Below, one piece after another: positions 57,121 through 64,000 of a stretch of 64,000 bases of DNA. The DNA comes from Curtobacterium sp. 'Ferrero' (GTDB lineage Bacteria; Actinomycetota; Actinomycetes; Actinomycetales; Microbacteriaceae). A model generated the notes under the pieces. That model made no database searches, was not told where the DNA came from, and saw only the letters and a list, made by a program, of their open reading frames with translations. Made by a program: the position numbers and the translations under genes. The stretch spans positions 23,827 through 87,826 of the forward strand of contig NZ_NXIA01000016.1 of NCBI RefSeq assembly GCF_002412165.1, written 5' to 3'. Position 1 is the first letter of the stretch, and each line of letters begins with the position of its first letter.

Positions 57121-58878
57121 GTGACGTTCACGGCCCCGATCCAGCTCCCAGGCCTGACCCTGGACCCGCAGTGGTACAAGCGCTCCGTCTTCTACGAGTG
57201 CATGATCCGCTCTTTCGTCGACTCGAACGGCGACGGCATCGGCGACATCCAGGGCGTGATCGGCAAGCTGGACTACCTGCAGTGGCTCGGCATCGACGCG
57301 ATCTGGCTGCCGCCGTTCTTCCAGTCGCCGCTGCGTGACGGCGGGTACGACATCGCCGACTACAAGGCGATCCTGCCCGAGTTCGGCACCCTCGAGGACT
57401 TCCGCGAACTGGTCACCAAGGCGCACGAACGCAACATGCGCATCGTCATCGACATGGTGATCAACCACACGTCGGACCAGCACGAGTGGTTCCAGCAGTC
57501 CCGAGAGGACCCGGACGGCCCCTACGGCGACTTCTACGTCTGGCGCGACACCGACGAGCACTACGAGAACATCCGCATCATCTTCGTCGACACCGAGGAG
57601 TCGAACTGGACGTTCGACCCGGTACGCAGACAGTTCTTCTTCCACCGGTTCTTCTCGCACCAGCCGGACCTCAACTTCGAGAACCCGGCCGTGGTGGAGG
57701 CCGTGTACGACGTCGTCCGCCACTGGCTCGACATGGGCGTCGACGGGCTCCGGCTCGACGCGATCCCCTACCTGTTCGAGTCCGAGGAGGGCAACGGCGA
57801 GGGCGAGCCGGAGACCCACGAGTTCATCAAGAAGCTGCGCGCGATGGTGGACGACGAGTACCCCGGTCGGGTGCTCCTCGCCGAGGCGAACCAGTGGCCA
57901 CGCGAGACCGCCGCGTTCTTCGGCACCGACGAGGAGCCCGAGTGCCACATGGCGTTCGACTTCCCGGTCATGCCGCGCATCTTCTACTCGCTGCGCGCCC
58001 AGCACGCCTCCGAGCTCAAGGCGATCCTGTCCGAGACCCTCGACGTGCCCTCGTCGGCGGCGTGGGGCGTGTTCCTCCGCAACCACGACGAGCTGACGCT
58101 GGAGATGGTCAGCGAGGAGTACCGGCAGGCCATGTACGGCTGGTACGGCTACGACCCGCGGATGCGCTCCAACATCGGCATCCGGCGGCGTCTCGCGCCC
58201 CTGCTCGACAACTCCCGCGCCGAGCTCGAACTGATCCACGCGCTGCTGTTCTCGCTCCCGGGGTCGCCGTTCCTGTACTACGGCGACGAGATCGGGATGG
58301 GCGACAACATCTGGCTGCCCGACCGCGACTCGTCCCGCACCCCGATGCAGTGGACGCCCGACCGCAACGCCGGCTTCTCCACTGCCGACCCCGGCAAGCT
58401 GTACCTGCCCGTCGTGCAGTCCCTGGTCTACAACTACGCGCAGGTCAACGTCGAGGCGCAGCTGGCGCAGTCGCGGTCGCTGCTGCACTGGGTCCGCAAC
58501 GTCATCCACGTCCGGAAGGCCCACCCCGTGTTCGGCATGGGCACCCTCGACGTGCAGGACACCTCGAACGACTCGGTGTTGGCGTTCGTGCGGTCCTGGG
58601 AGGGCTCCGGGCAGCAGTTCGGGCCGCACGCCGAGGACGTCCTCTGCGTCTTCTCGTTCGCGACCAACCCGACCTCGGTGACGGTGCACGCGCCCGAGTT
58701 CGCCGGTCGGCCCCTGTACGACCTGTTCGGCGGCGGGACCTTCCCGTCGTTCGACGACGAGGGGAACGTCACCCTGACCCTCGGCACGCAGTCGTTCTTC
58801 TGGCTGCACGTCGGCGCGGCCCCGGTCGCGCCGGTGGCGGCCGTGGCGGATCCGGGTCCGGCTCCCGCCGCGGGCTGA
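57121..58878 (+). CDS. treS: Maltose alpha-D-glucosyltransferase / trehalose synthase
   Basis: This gene encodes 585 residues of GH13. It interconverts maltose and trehalose. The catalytic residues are Asp213 (GLRLDAIPY), Glu255 (LLAEANQWP) and Asp323 (RNHDELTLE). The N-terminal WYKRSVFYECMIRSFVDSNG and DIQGVIGKLDYLQWLGIDAI are classic TreS features. There is no fused maltokinase domain. I chose the GTG at 57121 because TAGCGT at 57108-57113 lies 7 nt upstream. The stop region is tandemly duplicated. glgA and glgC lie 3-4 kb downstream, which fits a trehalose/glycogen role. Confidence 0.94.
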   Translation: MTFTAPIQLPGLTLDPQWYKRSVFYECMIRSFVDSNGDGIGDIQGVIGKLDYLQWLGIDAIWLPPFFQSPLRDGGYDIADYKAILPEFGTLEDFRELVTKAHERNMRIVIDMVINHTSDQHEWFQQSREDPDGPYGDFYVWRDTDEHYENIRIIFVDTEESNWTFDPVRRQFFFHRFFSHQPDLNFENPAVVEAVYDVVRHWLDMGVDGLRLDAIPYLFESEEGNGEGEPETHEFIKKLRAMVDDEYPGRVLLAEANQWPRETAAFFGTDEEPECHMAFDFPVMPRIFYSLRAQHASELKAILSETLDVPSSAAWGVFLRNHDELTLEMVSEEYRQAMYGWYGYDPRMRSNIGIRRRLAPLLDNSRAELELIHALLFSLPGSPFLYYGDEIGMGDNIWLPDRDSSRTPMQWTPDRNAGFSTADPGKLYLPVVQSLVYNYAQVNVEAQLAQSRSLLHWVRNVIHVRKAHPVFGMGTLDVQDTSNDSVLAFVRSWEGSGQQFGPHAEDVLCVFSFATNPTSVTVHAPEFAGRPLYDLFGGGTFPSFDDEGNVTLTLGTQSFFWLHVGAAPVAPVAAVADPGPAPAAG

Positions 58879-58939
58879 GGGCCGACGCGCCGGCCCGTCC
58901 CGTGGGATGAGGGCCGACGCGCCGACCCGTCCTGTGGGC
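58876..58939. repeat. 32-bp tandem duplication spanning the treS stop codon
   Basis: Two 32-bp units, 58876-58907 and 58908-58939, begin with TGAGGGCCGACGCGCCG; the first TGA is the treS stop. They are followed by two further similar units of about 30 bp (GGTCTGGTCGGG-type) up to about 59000, and then a GGGAGGCACGG copy near 59006. Confidence 0.7.
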
Positions 58940-59076
58940 CGGTCTGGTCGGGGCGGTCCGTCCGGTGGGCGGGTCTGGTCGGGTCCGCCCGTCCGGTCGC
59001 TCGGACGGGAGGCACGGCGCACGTCCCGCAGGCGGGTCGCGTCGTGCGTGTCGGTGCGTCCCGTTAGCCTGGCCGC

Positions 59077-59901
59077 GTGACGTACTCCGCGACCGAGACC
59101 GCACCGTCCTCCGCCCTCCCGGGGGTCGGCGGCACCGGCGACGAAACCGGCGGCGACACCGGCACCGGCAGCGCGCGCGTCGCCCCGGCAGCGGTGCAGG
59201 ACCTCTCCGGCCGACCGTGGTGGCACGCCCTCGGCGTGTTCGACCTCGAGACGACCGGCGTCGACGTCGAGACCGCCCGGATCGTCACGGCGCACGTCGG
59301 CCTGATCGACATGACCGGTCGCTCCATCGTCGAGGGCGCCTGGGTCGCCGACCCCGGCATCGCCATCCCCGAGGGTGCGGCCGCGGTCCACGGCTACACG
59401 ACCGAGCGCGCCCAGGCCGAGGGACGCCCGGCGGGCGAGGTCGTGGCCGAGGTCATCGCTGCGGTCGAGGCGGTGTTCGCCCGCGGGATCCCGCTCGTCA
59501 TCTACAACGCACCGTACGACCTCACGGTCCTCGATCGGGAGGCCCGTCGGCACGGCCTGCCCTCCCCCGTCATCGGCAACGTGGTCGACCCGCTCGTGAT
59601 CGACAAGGCGCTCGACACGTACCGGAAGGGCAAGCGGACGCTCGAGGCCGCGTCAGAGCTCTACGGCGTGACGCTGTCCGACGCGCACGATGCCGGGGCG
59701 GACGCCGTTGCTGCCGGGCGGGTGGCCCAGGCGATCGCCGCGAAGTACCCGGACCAACTCGGTGTCTCGGCCGAGGAGCTCCACCGGAAACAGGTCGGCT
59801 GGTGCGCCGAGCAAGCGGCGTCGTTCCAGGAGTACATGCGGGCGAAGCGCGACGCGGCGTTCACTGCCGACGGGCGTTGGCCGCACCGCAACGGTTCGTA
59901 G
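59077..59901 (+). CDS. DEDDh 3'-5' exonuclease (DnaQ-like)
   Basis: This gene encodes 274 residues. The metal ligands are Asp56 and Glu58 (FDLETTG), Asp148 (YNAPYDLTV) and Asp209 with His204 (HDAGADAVA), the complete DEDDh set. The first 45 residues are Gly/Thr-rich and probably disordered. It could be a stand-alone proofreading or RNA-trimming exonuclease. The GTG at 59077 lies 6 nt after TAGCCT at 59065-59070. It converges with rpmE2. Confidence 0.9.
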   Translation: MTYSATETAPSSALPGVGGTGDETGGDTGTGSARVAPAAVQDLSGRPWWHALGVFDLETTGVDVETARIVTAHVGLIDMTGRSIVEGAWVADPGIAIPEGAAAVHGYTTERAQAEGRPAGEVVAEVIAAVEAVFARGIPLVIYNAPYDLTVLDREARRHGLPSPVIGNVVDPLVIDKALDTYRKGKRTLEAASELYGVTLSDAHDAGADAVAAGRVAQAIAAKYPDQLGVSAEELHRKQVGWCAEQAASFQEYMRAKRDAAFTADGRWPHRNGS

Positions 59902-59974
59902 CACGCGCCCGTCCCGCGGCCGTCGCAGTAAAGCCACCACCTCGCAGCGACGCCGCCACCTCGCAGCGACGCCG

Positions 59975-60040
59975 CCGGAACCTGGTTCCGGACACCACAC
60001 CACGCTTTTCCGCGGTGCTGTGCCCGGAACCTGGTTCCGG
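59975..60040. repeat. 65-bp double-palindrome element, copy 2
   Basis: CCGGAACCTGGTTCCGG occurs at 59975-59991 and again at 60024-60040, spaced 49 bp apart as in copy 1 at 8997-9061. The 32-bp centre begins ACAC and ends with CGGTGCTGTGC, conserved in the outer parts but not in the middle. It is preceded by a direct repeat, CACCTCGCAGCGACGCCGC, twice at about 59939-59975. Confidence 0.75.
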
Positions 60041-60104
60041 CGCTCGAGCTGGACGCAAGCAACCGCCCGCCGACGCCGAGCGCACTCACCCCTACCAACG
60101 CCGA

Positions 60105-60136
60105 ACGGGCGGCCCTCCCGGAGGAGGACCGCCCGT
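60105..60136 (-). terminator. Terminator of rpmE2
   Basis: Inverted arms ACGGGCGGCCCTCC (60105-60118) and its complement at 60123-60136 have one mismatch that is a G-U pair in minus-strand RNA, and enclose 4 nt. It lies 20 nt past the rpmE2 stop. Confidence 0.7.
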
Positions 60137-60156
60137 CAGGACGCGCGCGAGCTGCC

Positions 60157-60405
60157 TTACTTGGCGAAGCCCTTGAAGCGCTGGTTGAACTTCTCGACGC
60201 GACCGGCCGAGTCGAGGATGCGCTGCTTGCCCGTGTAGAACGGGTGCGACGCGGACGAGATCTCGACGTCGATGACCGGGTAGGTCGCACCGTCGAGCTC
60301 GATGGTCTTGTCGCTGGTCGCGGTCGAGCGCGTCAGGAACGTCTCACCGGAGGCCAGGTCGCGGAAGACGATGGCGTTGTACTCGGGGTGGATGTCGGTC
60401 TTCAT
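60157..60405 (-). CDS. rpmE2: 50S ribosomal protein L31, type B
   Basis: This gene encodes 82 residues. It matches the zinc-free type B L31: [16 protein letters not shown] at the N-terminus, [15 protein letters not shown] in the middle, and no CxxC zinc ribbon. The ATG at 60405 has GAGGAA 5-8 nt upstream. A 141-bp gap separates it from the next gene on the same strand. Type B copies often replace the zinc-containing form under zinc limitation, but no Zur site is clear here. Confidence 0.97.
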   Translation of the reverse strand: MKTDIHPEYNAIVFRDLASGETFLTRSTATSDKTIELDGATYPVIDVEISSASHPFYTGKQRILDSAGRVEKFNQRFKGFAK

Positions 60406-60546
60406 GGAGATTCCTCGGTTGAGATGGTCGGACTGCGCGGATGACCAGGAGACACCTGACCGTGGGCCAGGGATCCGGAGGACACCGCGCGGGAAGTCTG
60501 CGGCGTGCGCCAGCCGTCTACGTTACCAGATCGGCCGTGCGAGCCG

Positions 60547-61329
60547 CTACGACGCGCGGGCGGTCCAGCGGCCGTCGTCCTCGGTGACGCTCAGGTCGAT
60601 GCCGAACGCCGTCGTGAGGGTCGCGTCGGTCAGCACCTCGCGGATCGGTCCGGCCGCCTGGACGCGTCCGTCCGCCAGGATCAGGGCGTGGGTGAAGCCG
60701 GCCGGGATCTCCTCGACGTGGTGGGTCACGATGACGATGGCCGGCGAGTCGGCGCTCTGCGCGTACCCGCCGAGGGTGCGCACGAGGCTCTCGCGGGCGC
60801 CGAGGTCGAGCGACGCGGCCGGCTCGTCGAGGAACAGGACCTCGGGGTCGGTCATGACGGCGCGGGCGATCTGGACCCGCTTCTGCTCGCCGTCGCTGAG
60901 CTCCCCGAACGTGCGCTCGGTGAAGGCGCCGAGGCCCCACTCGTCGAGGACGCGCTGGGCACGCCGGACGTCGAGCTCCTCGTACTCCTCGTTCCACCGA
61001 CCGGTGATCGAGTAGGCCGCGGTGAGGACGACGTCGAGGACGGTCTCGGTGACCGGGATCCGACGGGCGAGCGCGGTGGACGCGAAGCCGATGCGGGGCC
61101 GGAGCTCGAACAGGTCGGCCCCACCGAGCTCGGTGCCGAGCACCTCGACCTGTCCGGTGGTCGGGAACGACTGCGCCCCGGCGACCTGCAGCAGCGTGGT
61201 CTTGCCGGCGCCGTTCGCTCCGAGCACGACCCAGCGCTCGTCGTCCTGCACCTCCCACGTCACGGAGTCGAGGATGGTGGCCCCGTTGCGGACCACGGAG
61301 ACGTCTGACAAGCGCACGACCGAGGGCAT
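60547..61329 (-). CDS. ABC transporter ATP-binding protein
   Basis: This gene encodes 260 residues. Walker A is GANGAGKTT, the signature is LSDGEQKRVQI, Walker B is VLFLDEPAAS and the H-loop is IVTHHVEEIP. No permease or binding-protein gene is adjacent. The LSDGE signature with the short HHVEEIPAGF segment resembles the FbpC/ModF-like stand-alone group. The ATG at 61329 lies 6 nt after TAGGCT (complement of 61336-61341). The substrate is unknown. Confidence 0.9.
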   Translation of the reverse strand: MPSVVRLSDVSVVRNGATILDSVTWEVQDDERWVVLGANGAGKTTLLQVAGAQSFPTTGQVEVLGTELGGADLFELRPRIGFASTALARRIPVTETVLDVVLTAAYSITGRWNEEYEELDVRRAQRVLDEWGLGAFTERTFGELSDGEQKRVQIARAVMTDPEVLFLDEPAASLDLGARESLVRTLGGYAQSADSPAIVIVTHHVEEIPAGFTHALILADGRVQAAGPIREVLTDATLTTAFGIDLSVTEDDGRWTARAS

Positions 61330-61405
61330 GTCCCCAGCCTACGGGGTCGGACACCGGGCCCGTGGCGCGACACCGGGATCGGTCCACGCCACGCGCCCGG
61401 GTCGG

Positions 61406-61491
61406 CTCAGCGACCGGCGAGCACCCGGCCGCGCACGGCCGGGGTCCGCTCAGCGCCCGGCGAGCACCTGGTCGTACACGGCGCGGGTCCG
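61406..61491. repeat. 43-bp tandem duplication spanning the glgA stop codon
   Basis: Units at 61406-61448 and 61449-61491 share about 36 of 43 positions. The second holds the real glgA stop (TCA 61450-61452) and its last codons (VLAGR). The first repeats them with changes and would encode VLAGR and a stop again. Confidence 0.7.
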
Positions 61492-62646
61492 CTGCGCGAT
61501 GGCGTCCCACGTGAACTCGGTCTCCACCCGCAGCCGACCCGCGCGCCCCATGAGCTTGGCGAGGCCCTCGTCGGCGAGCACCTCGTCGAGCGTCGCGGCG
61601 AGGTCGGCGACGAAGCGGTCCGGGTCGGTCGGCGTGCCGGTGCCGTCCTGCGCCTGGTCGATCGGGACGACCCGTCCGGTGAGGCCGTCCGCAACGACCT
61701 CGGGGATCCCCCCGGTCCCCGTGCCGACGACGGGGATGCCACAGGCCATGGCCTCGAGGTTGACGATGCCGAGCGGCTCGTAGATCGACGGGCAGACGAA
61801 CACCGTGCCGGAGGACAGGACGTTGACGACCTCCTGGTGGGAGAGCATCCGGTCGATCCAGACCACCCCGTCGCGCTCGGAACGGAGCGACTCGACGAGC
61901 CCGGTGACCTCGGCCATGATCTCCGGTGTGTCGGGCGCGCCGGCACAGAGGACGATCTGGACGTCCGACGGCAGCGACGCCACCGCGCGGAGGAGGTACG
62001 GCAGGCCCTTCTGGCGGGTGATCCGGCCGACGAACACGACGCTGCGGCGCGTCGGGTCGATGCCGAGCGCCCGGACGGCGTCCTCGTCGACGGTCGGCTT
62101 CCACTCGTCGATGTCGATGCCGTTGTAGACGACCTGCACCCGTGCCGGATCGATCGACGGGTACGACCGCAGGATGTCCGCACGCATCGCCTTCGACACC
62201 GCGATGACGCCGTCGGCCTGCTCGAACGCCTCGCGCTCCATCCAGCTCGACAGGCGGTAGCCGCCGCCGAGCTGCTCGGCCTTCCAGGGCCGGAGCGGCT
62301 CGAGGCTGTGCGCCGTGACGACGTGCGGGATGCCGTGGGTCAGCTGCGCGATGCGGCCGGCGGCGTTGGCGTACCAGGTGTGCGAGTGCACGAGGTCGGC
62401 GCCCTCGACGTCCGCGGCGATGCGGACGTCGGTGCCGAGGGCCTGCAGCGCGCCGTTCGCGCGGTCGAGGCCGTCCGGCGTCCGGTAGCTCCAGACGTCG
62501 GCCTCGTCGCGGAAGGCCCCGAAGGCCCGGACCCGGACCTCCGTGTCCGTCCCCGACCGCAGCGCTGCGGTGAGCTCAGCCACGTGGACGCCGGCGCCGC
62601 CGTACACCTCTGGTGGGTATTCCCTGGTCAACAGATCGACTCGCAC
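61450..62646 (-). CDS. glgA: Actinobacterial glycogen synthase / ADP-glucose-dependent GT4
   Basis: This gene encodes 398 residues. This GT4 family, called GlgA or GlgM in actinobacteria, uses ADP-glucose to extend glucans or make maltose 1-phosphate. The N-terminal [19 protein letters not shown] and the C-terminal [18 protein letters not shown] (EX7E) are diagnostic. [19 protein letters not shown] marks the second Rossmann domain. I chose the GTG at 62646 because TACGTT (complement of 62653-62658) lies 6 nt upstream. It is divergent from glgC, which supplies its donor. Confidence 0.94.
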   Translation of the reverse strand: MRVDLLTREYPPEVYGGAGVHVAELTAALRSGTDTEVRVRAFGAFRDEADVWSYRTPDGLDRANGALQALGTDVRIAADVEGADLVHSHTWYANAAGRIAQLTHGIPHVVTAHSLEPLRPWKAEQLGGGYRLSSWMEREAFEQADGVIAVSKAMRADILRSYPSIDPARVQVVYNGIDIDEWKPTVDEDAVRALGIDPTRRSVVFVGRITRQKGLPYLLRAVASLPSDVQIVLCAGAPDTPEIMAEVTGLVESLRSERDGVVWIDRMLSHQEVVNVLSSGTVFVCPSIYEPLGIVNLEAMACGIPVVGTGTGGIPEVVADGLTGRVVPIDQAQDGTGTPTDPDRFVADLAATLDEVLADEGLAKLMGRAGRLRVETEFTWDAIAQRTRAVYDQVLAGR

Positions 62647-62693
62647 CGGTTCAACGTAACCGTTCGCGGGTCCGGACGCATACTGTGAGCGGT
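62647..62693. promoter_or_regulatory. Compact divergent promoters of glgA and glgC
   Basis: The start codons are 47 bp apart. The glgC -10 TACTGT is at 62681-62686, 7 nt before its ATG. The glgA -10 TACGTT is the complement of 62653-62658, 6 nt before its GTG. Only 22 bp lie between the two boxes, so each gene's -35 region overlaps the other promoter's core. Confidence 0.6.
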
Positions 62694-63935
62694 ATGGCAC
62701 CAAAGAAGGTCTTCGGCATCGTCCTCGCCGGCGGAGAGGGCAAGCGGCTCATGCCCCTCACCGCGGACCGCGCGAAACCAGCAGTCCCGTTCGGCGGCAA
62801 CTTCCGGCTCATCGACTTCGCACTGTCGAACCTCGTGAACTCCGGACTCCAGAAGATCGTCGTGCTCACCCAGTACAAGTCGCACAGCCTCGACCGTCAC
62901 GTCGCGGCGACGTGGCGCATGGAGGGGCTCCTCGGCTCCTACGTCGCCTCCGTCCCCGCCCAGCAGCGGCTCGGCAAGCGGTGGTTCGCCGGTTCGGCGG
63001 ACGCGATCCTGCAGTCGCTGAACCTGCTGCGGGACGAACGCCCCGACATCGTCGTCGTGGTCGGGGCAGACCACGTCTACCGGATGGACTTCCACCAGAT
63101 GGTGGAGGCCCACATCGCTTCCGGCCGCAGTGCCACGGTGGCAGCGATCCGCCAGCCGATCGGCCTCGCCGACCAGTTCGGCGTCATCCAGGTCGCGGAC
63201 GACGACCCCACCAAGATCGACGCCTTCCTCGAGAAGCCGAAGGACGCCGTGGGGCTCGCCGACTCCCCCGGCGAGGTGCTCGCCTCGATGGGCAACTACG
63301 TCTTCGACGCCGACGCCCTCGTCGACGCGGTCCTCCGCGACGGCCAGGTGGAGACGAGCAACCACGACATGGGCGGCGACATCGTGCCGGACTTCGTCGC
63401 GCGCGGCGACGCCGGCGTGTACGACCTGCAGCGCAACGACGTCCCGGGTTCGACGGACCGCGACAAGTACTACTGGCGGGACGTGGGGACGATCGACTCG
63501 TTCTTCGACGCGCACATGGACCTCATCGCCCCCGTCCCGGTCTTCAACCTGTACAACCAGGACTGGCCGATCTTCAACCAGCAGACGAACCTGCCGCCGG
63601 CGAAGTTCGTCCGGGACGCGAACGGCAACACCGGCACGACGGTCGACTCGATCGTCTCGCTCGGCTGCCTGCTCTCGGGCGCCCAGCTCGAGCGCAGCGT
63701 CATCGGGCCGTGGTGCAGCATCGACTCGGGTGCGAAGGTCCTCGACTCGATCGTGTTCGAGCGGGCCGAGATCGGTGCCGGGGCGATCGTCAACCGGGCG
63801 ATCCTCGACAAGGACGTGGTCATCGGACCGGGTGCGCAGGTCGGCGTCGACCGCGCCGCCGACGAGGCCCGCGGCTTCACGGTCACCGAGTCCGGCATCA
63901 CGGTCGTCGGCAAGGGCGTGCGCGTCGACGCGTAG
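62694..63935 (+). CDS. glgC: Glucose-1-phosphate adenylyltransferase
   Basis: This gene encodes 413 residues. GlgC makes ADP-glucose from ATP and glucose 1-phosphate. The N-terminal [20 protein letters not shown] is the nucleotide loop, [19 protein letters not shown] follows and [15 protein letters not shown] carries the catalytic Asp. The C-terminal left-handed beta-helix ([20 protein letters not shown]) is complete. The ATG at 62694 lies 7 nt after TACTGT. The last codons and stop (DA and TAG) are tandemly repeated beyond the gene. Confidence 0.97.
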   Translation: MAPKKVFGIVLAGGEGKRLMPLTADRAKPAVPFGGNFRLIDFALSNLVNSGLQKIVVLTQYKSHSLDRHVAATWRMEGLLGSYVASVPAQQRLGKRWFAGSADAILQSLNLLRDERPDIVVVVGADHVYRMDFHQMVEAHIASGRSATVAAIRQPIGLADQFGVIQVADDDPTKIDAFLEKPKDAVGLADSPGEVLASMGNYVFDADALVDAVLRDGQVETSNHDMGGDIVPDFVARGDAGVYDLQRNDVPGSTDRDKYYWRDVGTIDSFFDAHMDLIAPVPVFNLYNQDWPIFNQQTNLPPAKFVRDANGNTGTTVDSIVSLGCLLSGAQLERSVIGPWCSIDSGAKVLDSIVFERAEIGAGAIVNRAILDKDVVIGPGAQVGVDRAADEARGFTVTESGITVVGKGVRVDA

Positions 63936-63985
63936 CGTCGCCGTCGGCACCGACGCGTAGCGTCGCCGTCGGCACCGACGCGTAG
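63926..63985. repeat. 25-bp tandem repeat spanning the glgC stop codon
   Basis: Two full units (63926-63950 and 63951-63975) and 10 bp of a third begin CGACGCGTAG, in which TAG is the stop. Each unit re-creates the codons for Asp-Ala followed by a stop. Confidence 0.75.
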
Positions 63986-64000
63986 GCGTCCTGCCGGGCG

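Overview
The window is very GC-rich, nearly gene-saturated bacterial chromosome. Its gene set points to an actinobacterium of the family Microbacteriaceae, most likely Curtobacterium or a close relative. This placement is inference from gene content, not a database match. Supporting genes are the ctaE-qcrCAB respiratory cluster divergent from trpD, the RNA polymerase-binding protein RbpA, the WYL regulators PafB and PafC, mycothiol ligase MshC, a HelY-type helicase, a type B ribosomal protein L31, and the actinobacterial glgA/glgC pair with treS. I see no transposase, integrase, phage gene or CRISPR array. About 56 protein genes and one tRNA are supported.

Layout. 1-3440: tail of an SGNH hydrolase, a small membrane protein, a Stealth-family sugar-phosphate transferase with a duplicated stem-loop leader, and a cyclic-nucleotide-type phosphodiesterase. 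3535-8989: the cytochrome bc1/oxidase operon ctaE-qcrC-qcrA-qcrB, divergent from trpD. 8997-14214: a glycerol/dihydroxyacetone module, glpF-glpK divergent from dhaK-dhaL-dhaM, with paired palindromic operators between them. 14277-23129: CopC-like protein, alcohol dehydrogenase, GNAT/FemAB-like protein, a 54-residue acidic protein, a UvrA paralogue, a Nudix hydrolase, an SDR, and NfeD with an SPFH protein. 23192-33913: rbpA, lnt, helY, tatC, a repeat-rich gap, pafB-pafC, a lipoprotein FKBP isomerase, trmI and a HAD phosphatase. 34067-43463: PAC2 protein, a three-copy 152-bp repeat block, mshC-uppP, an M20 peptidase, tRNA-Leu(GAG), NDH-2, an FNT transporter and a DUF2254 protein. 43254-54750: SF2 helicase, dinB, an ACAD-fold flavoprotein, an SGNH hydrolase, a serine hydrolase, a DD-carboxypeptidase, a SpoU methyltransferase, Sir2 and a histidine phosphatase. 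54811-64000: glycosyltransferase with alpha/beta hydrolase, treS, a DEDDh exonuclease, rpmE2, an ABC ATPase, and divergent glgA/glgC.

How the genes work together. Glycerol can enter through GlpF and be trapped by GlpK, while dihydroxyacetone is phosphorylated by DhaKL using phosphate from the DhaM EIIA-HPr fusion. CtaE and QcrCAB form part of the bcc-aa3 respiratory branch, fed by the NDH-2 at 40 kb. GlgC and GlgA make ADP-glucose-derived glycogen or maltosyl donors, and TreS interconverts maltose and trehalose.

Three sequence-level themes stand out. First, at least two dozen genes have a TANNNT -10 box placed 6-8 nt before the start codon, the layout of leaderless mRNAs; in two places divergent promoters share or nearly share their -10 boxes. 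Second, many gene ends carry short tandem duplications that span the stop codon (glgA, glgC, treS, dhaM, the SPFH gene, the Stealth gene). Third, intergenic and weakly constrained coding sites carry short palindromic elements: a GGGAGGCRCGG family, a 65-bp double palindrome present twice, and structured tandem blocks at 28.85-29.01 kb and 35.13-35.56 kb.
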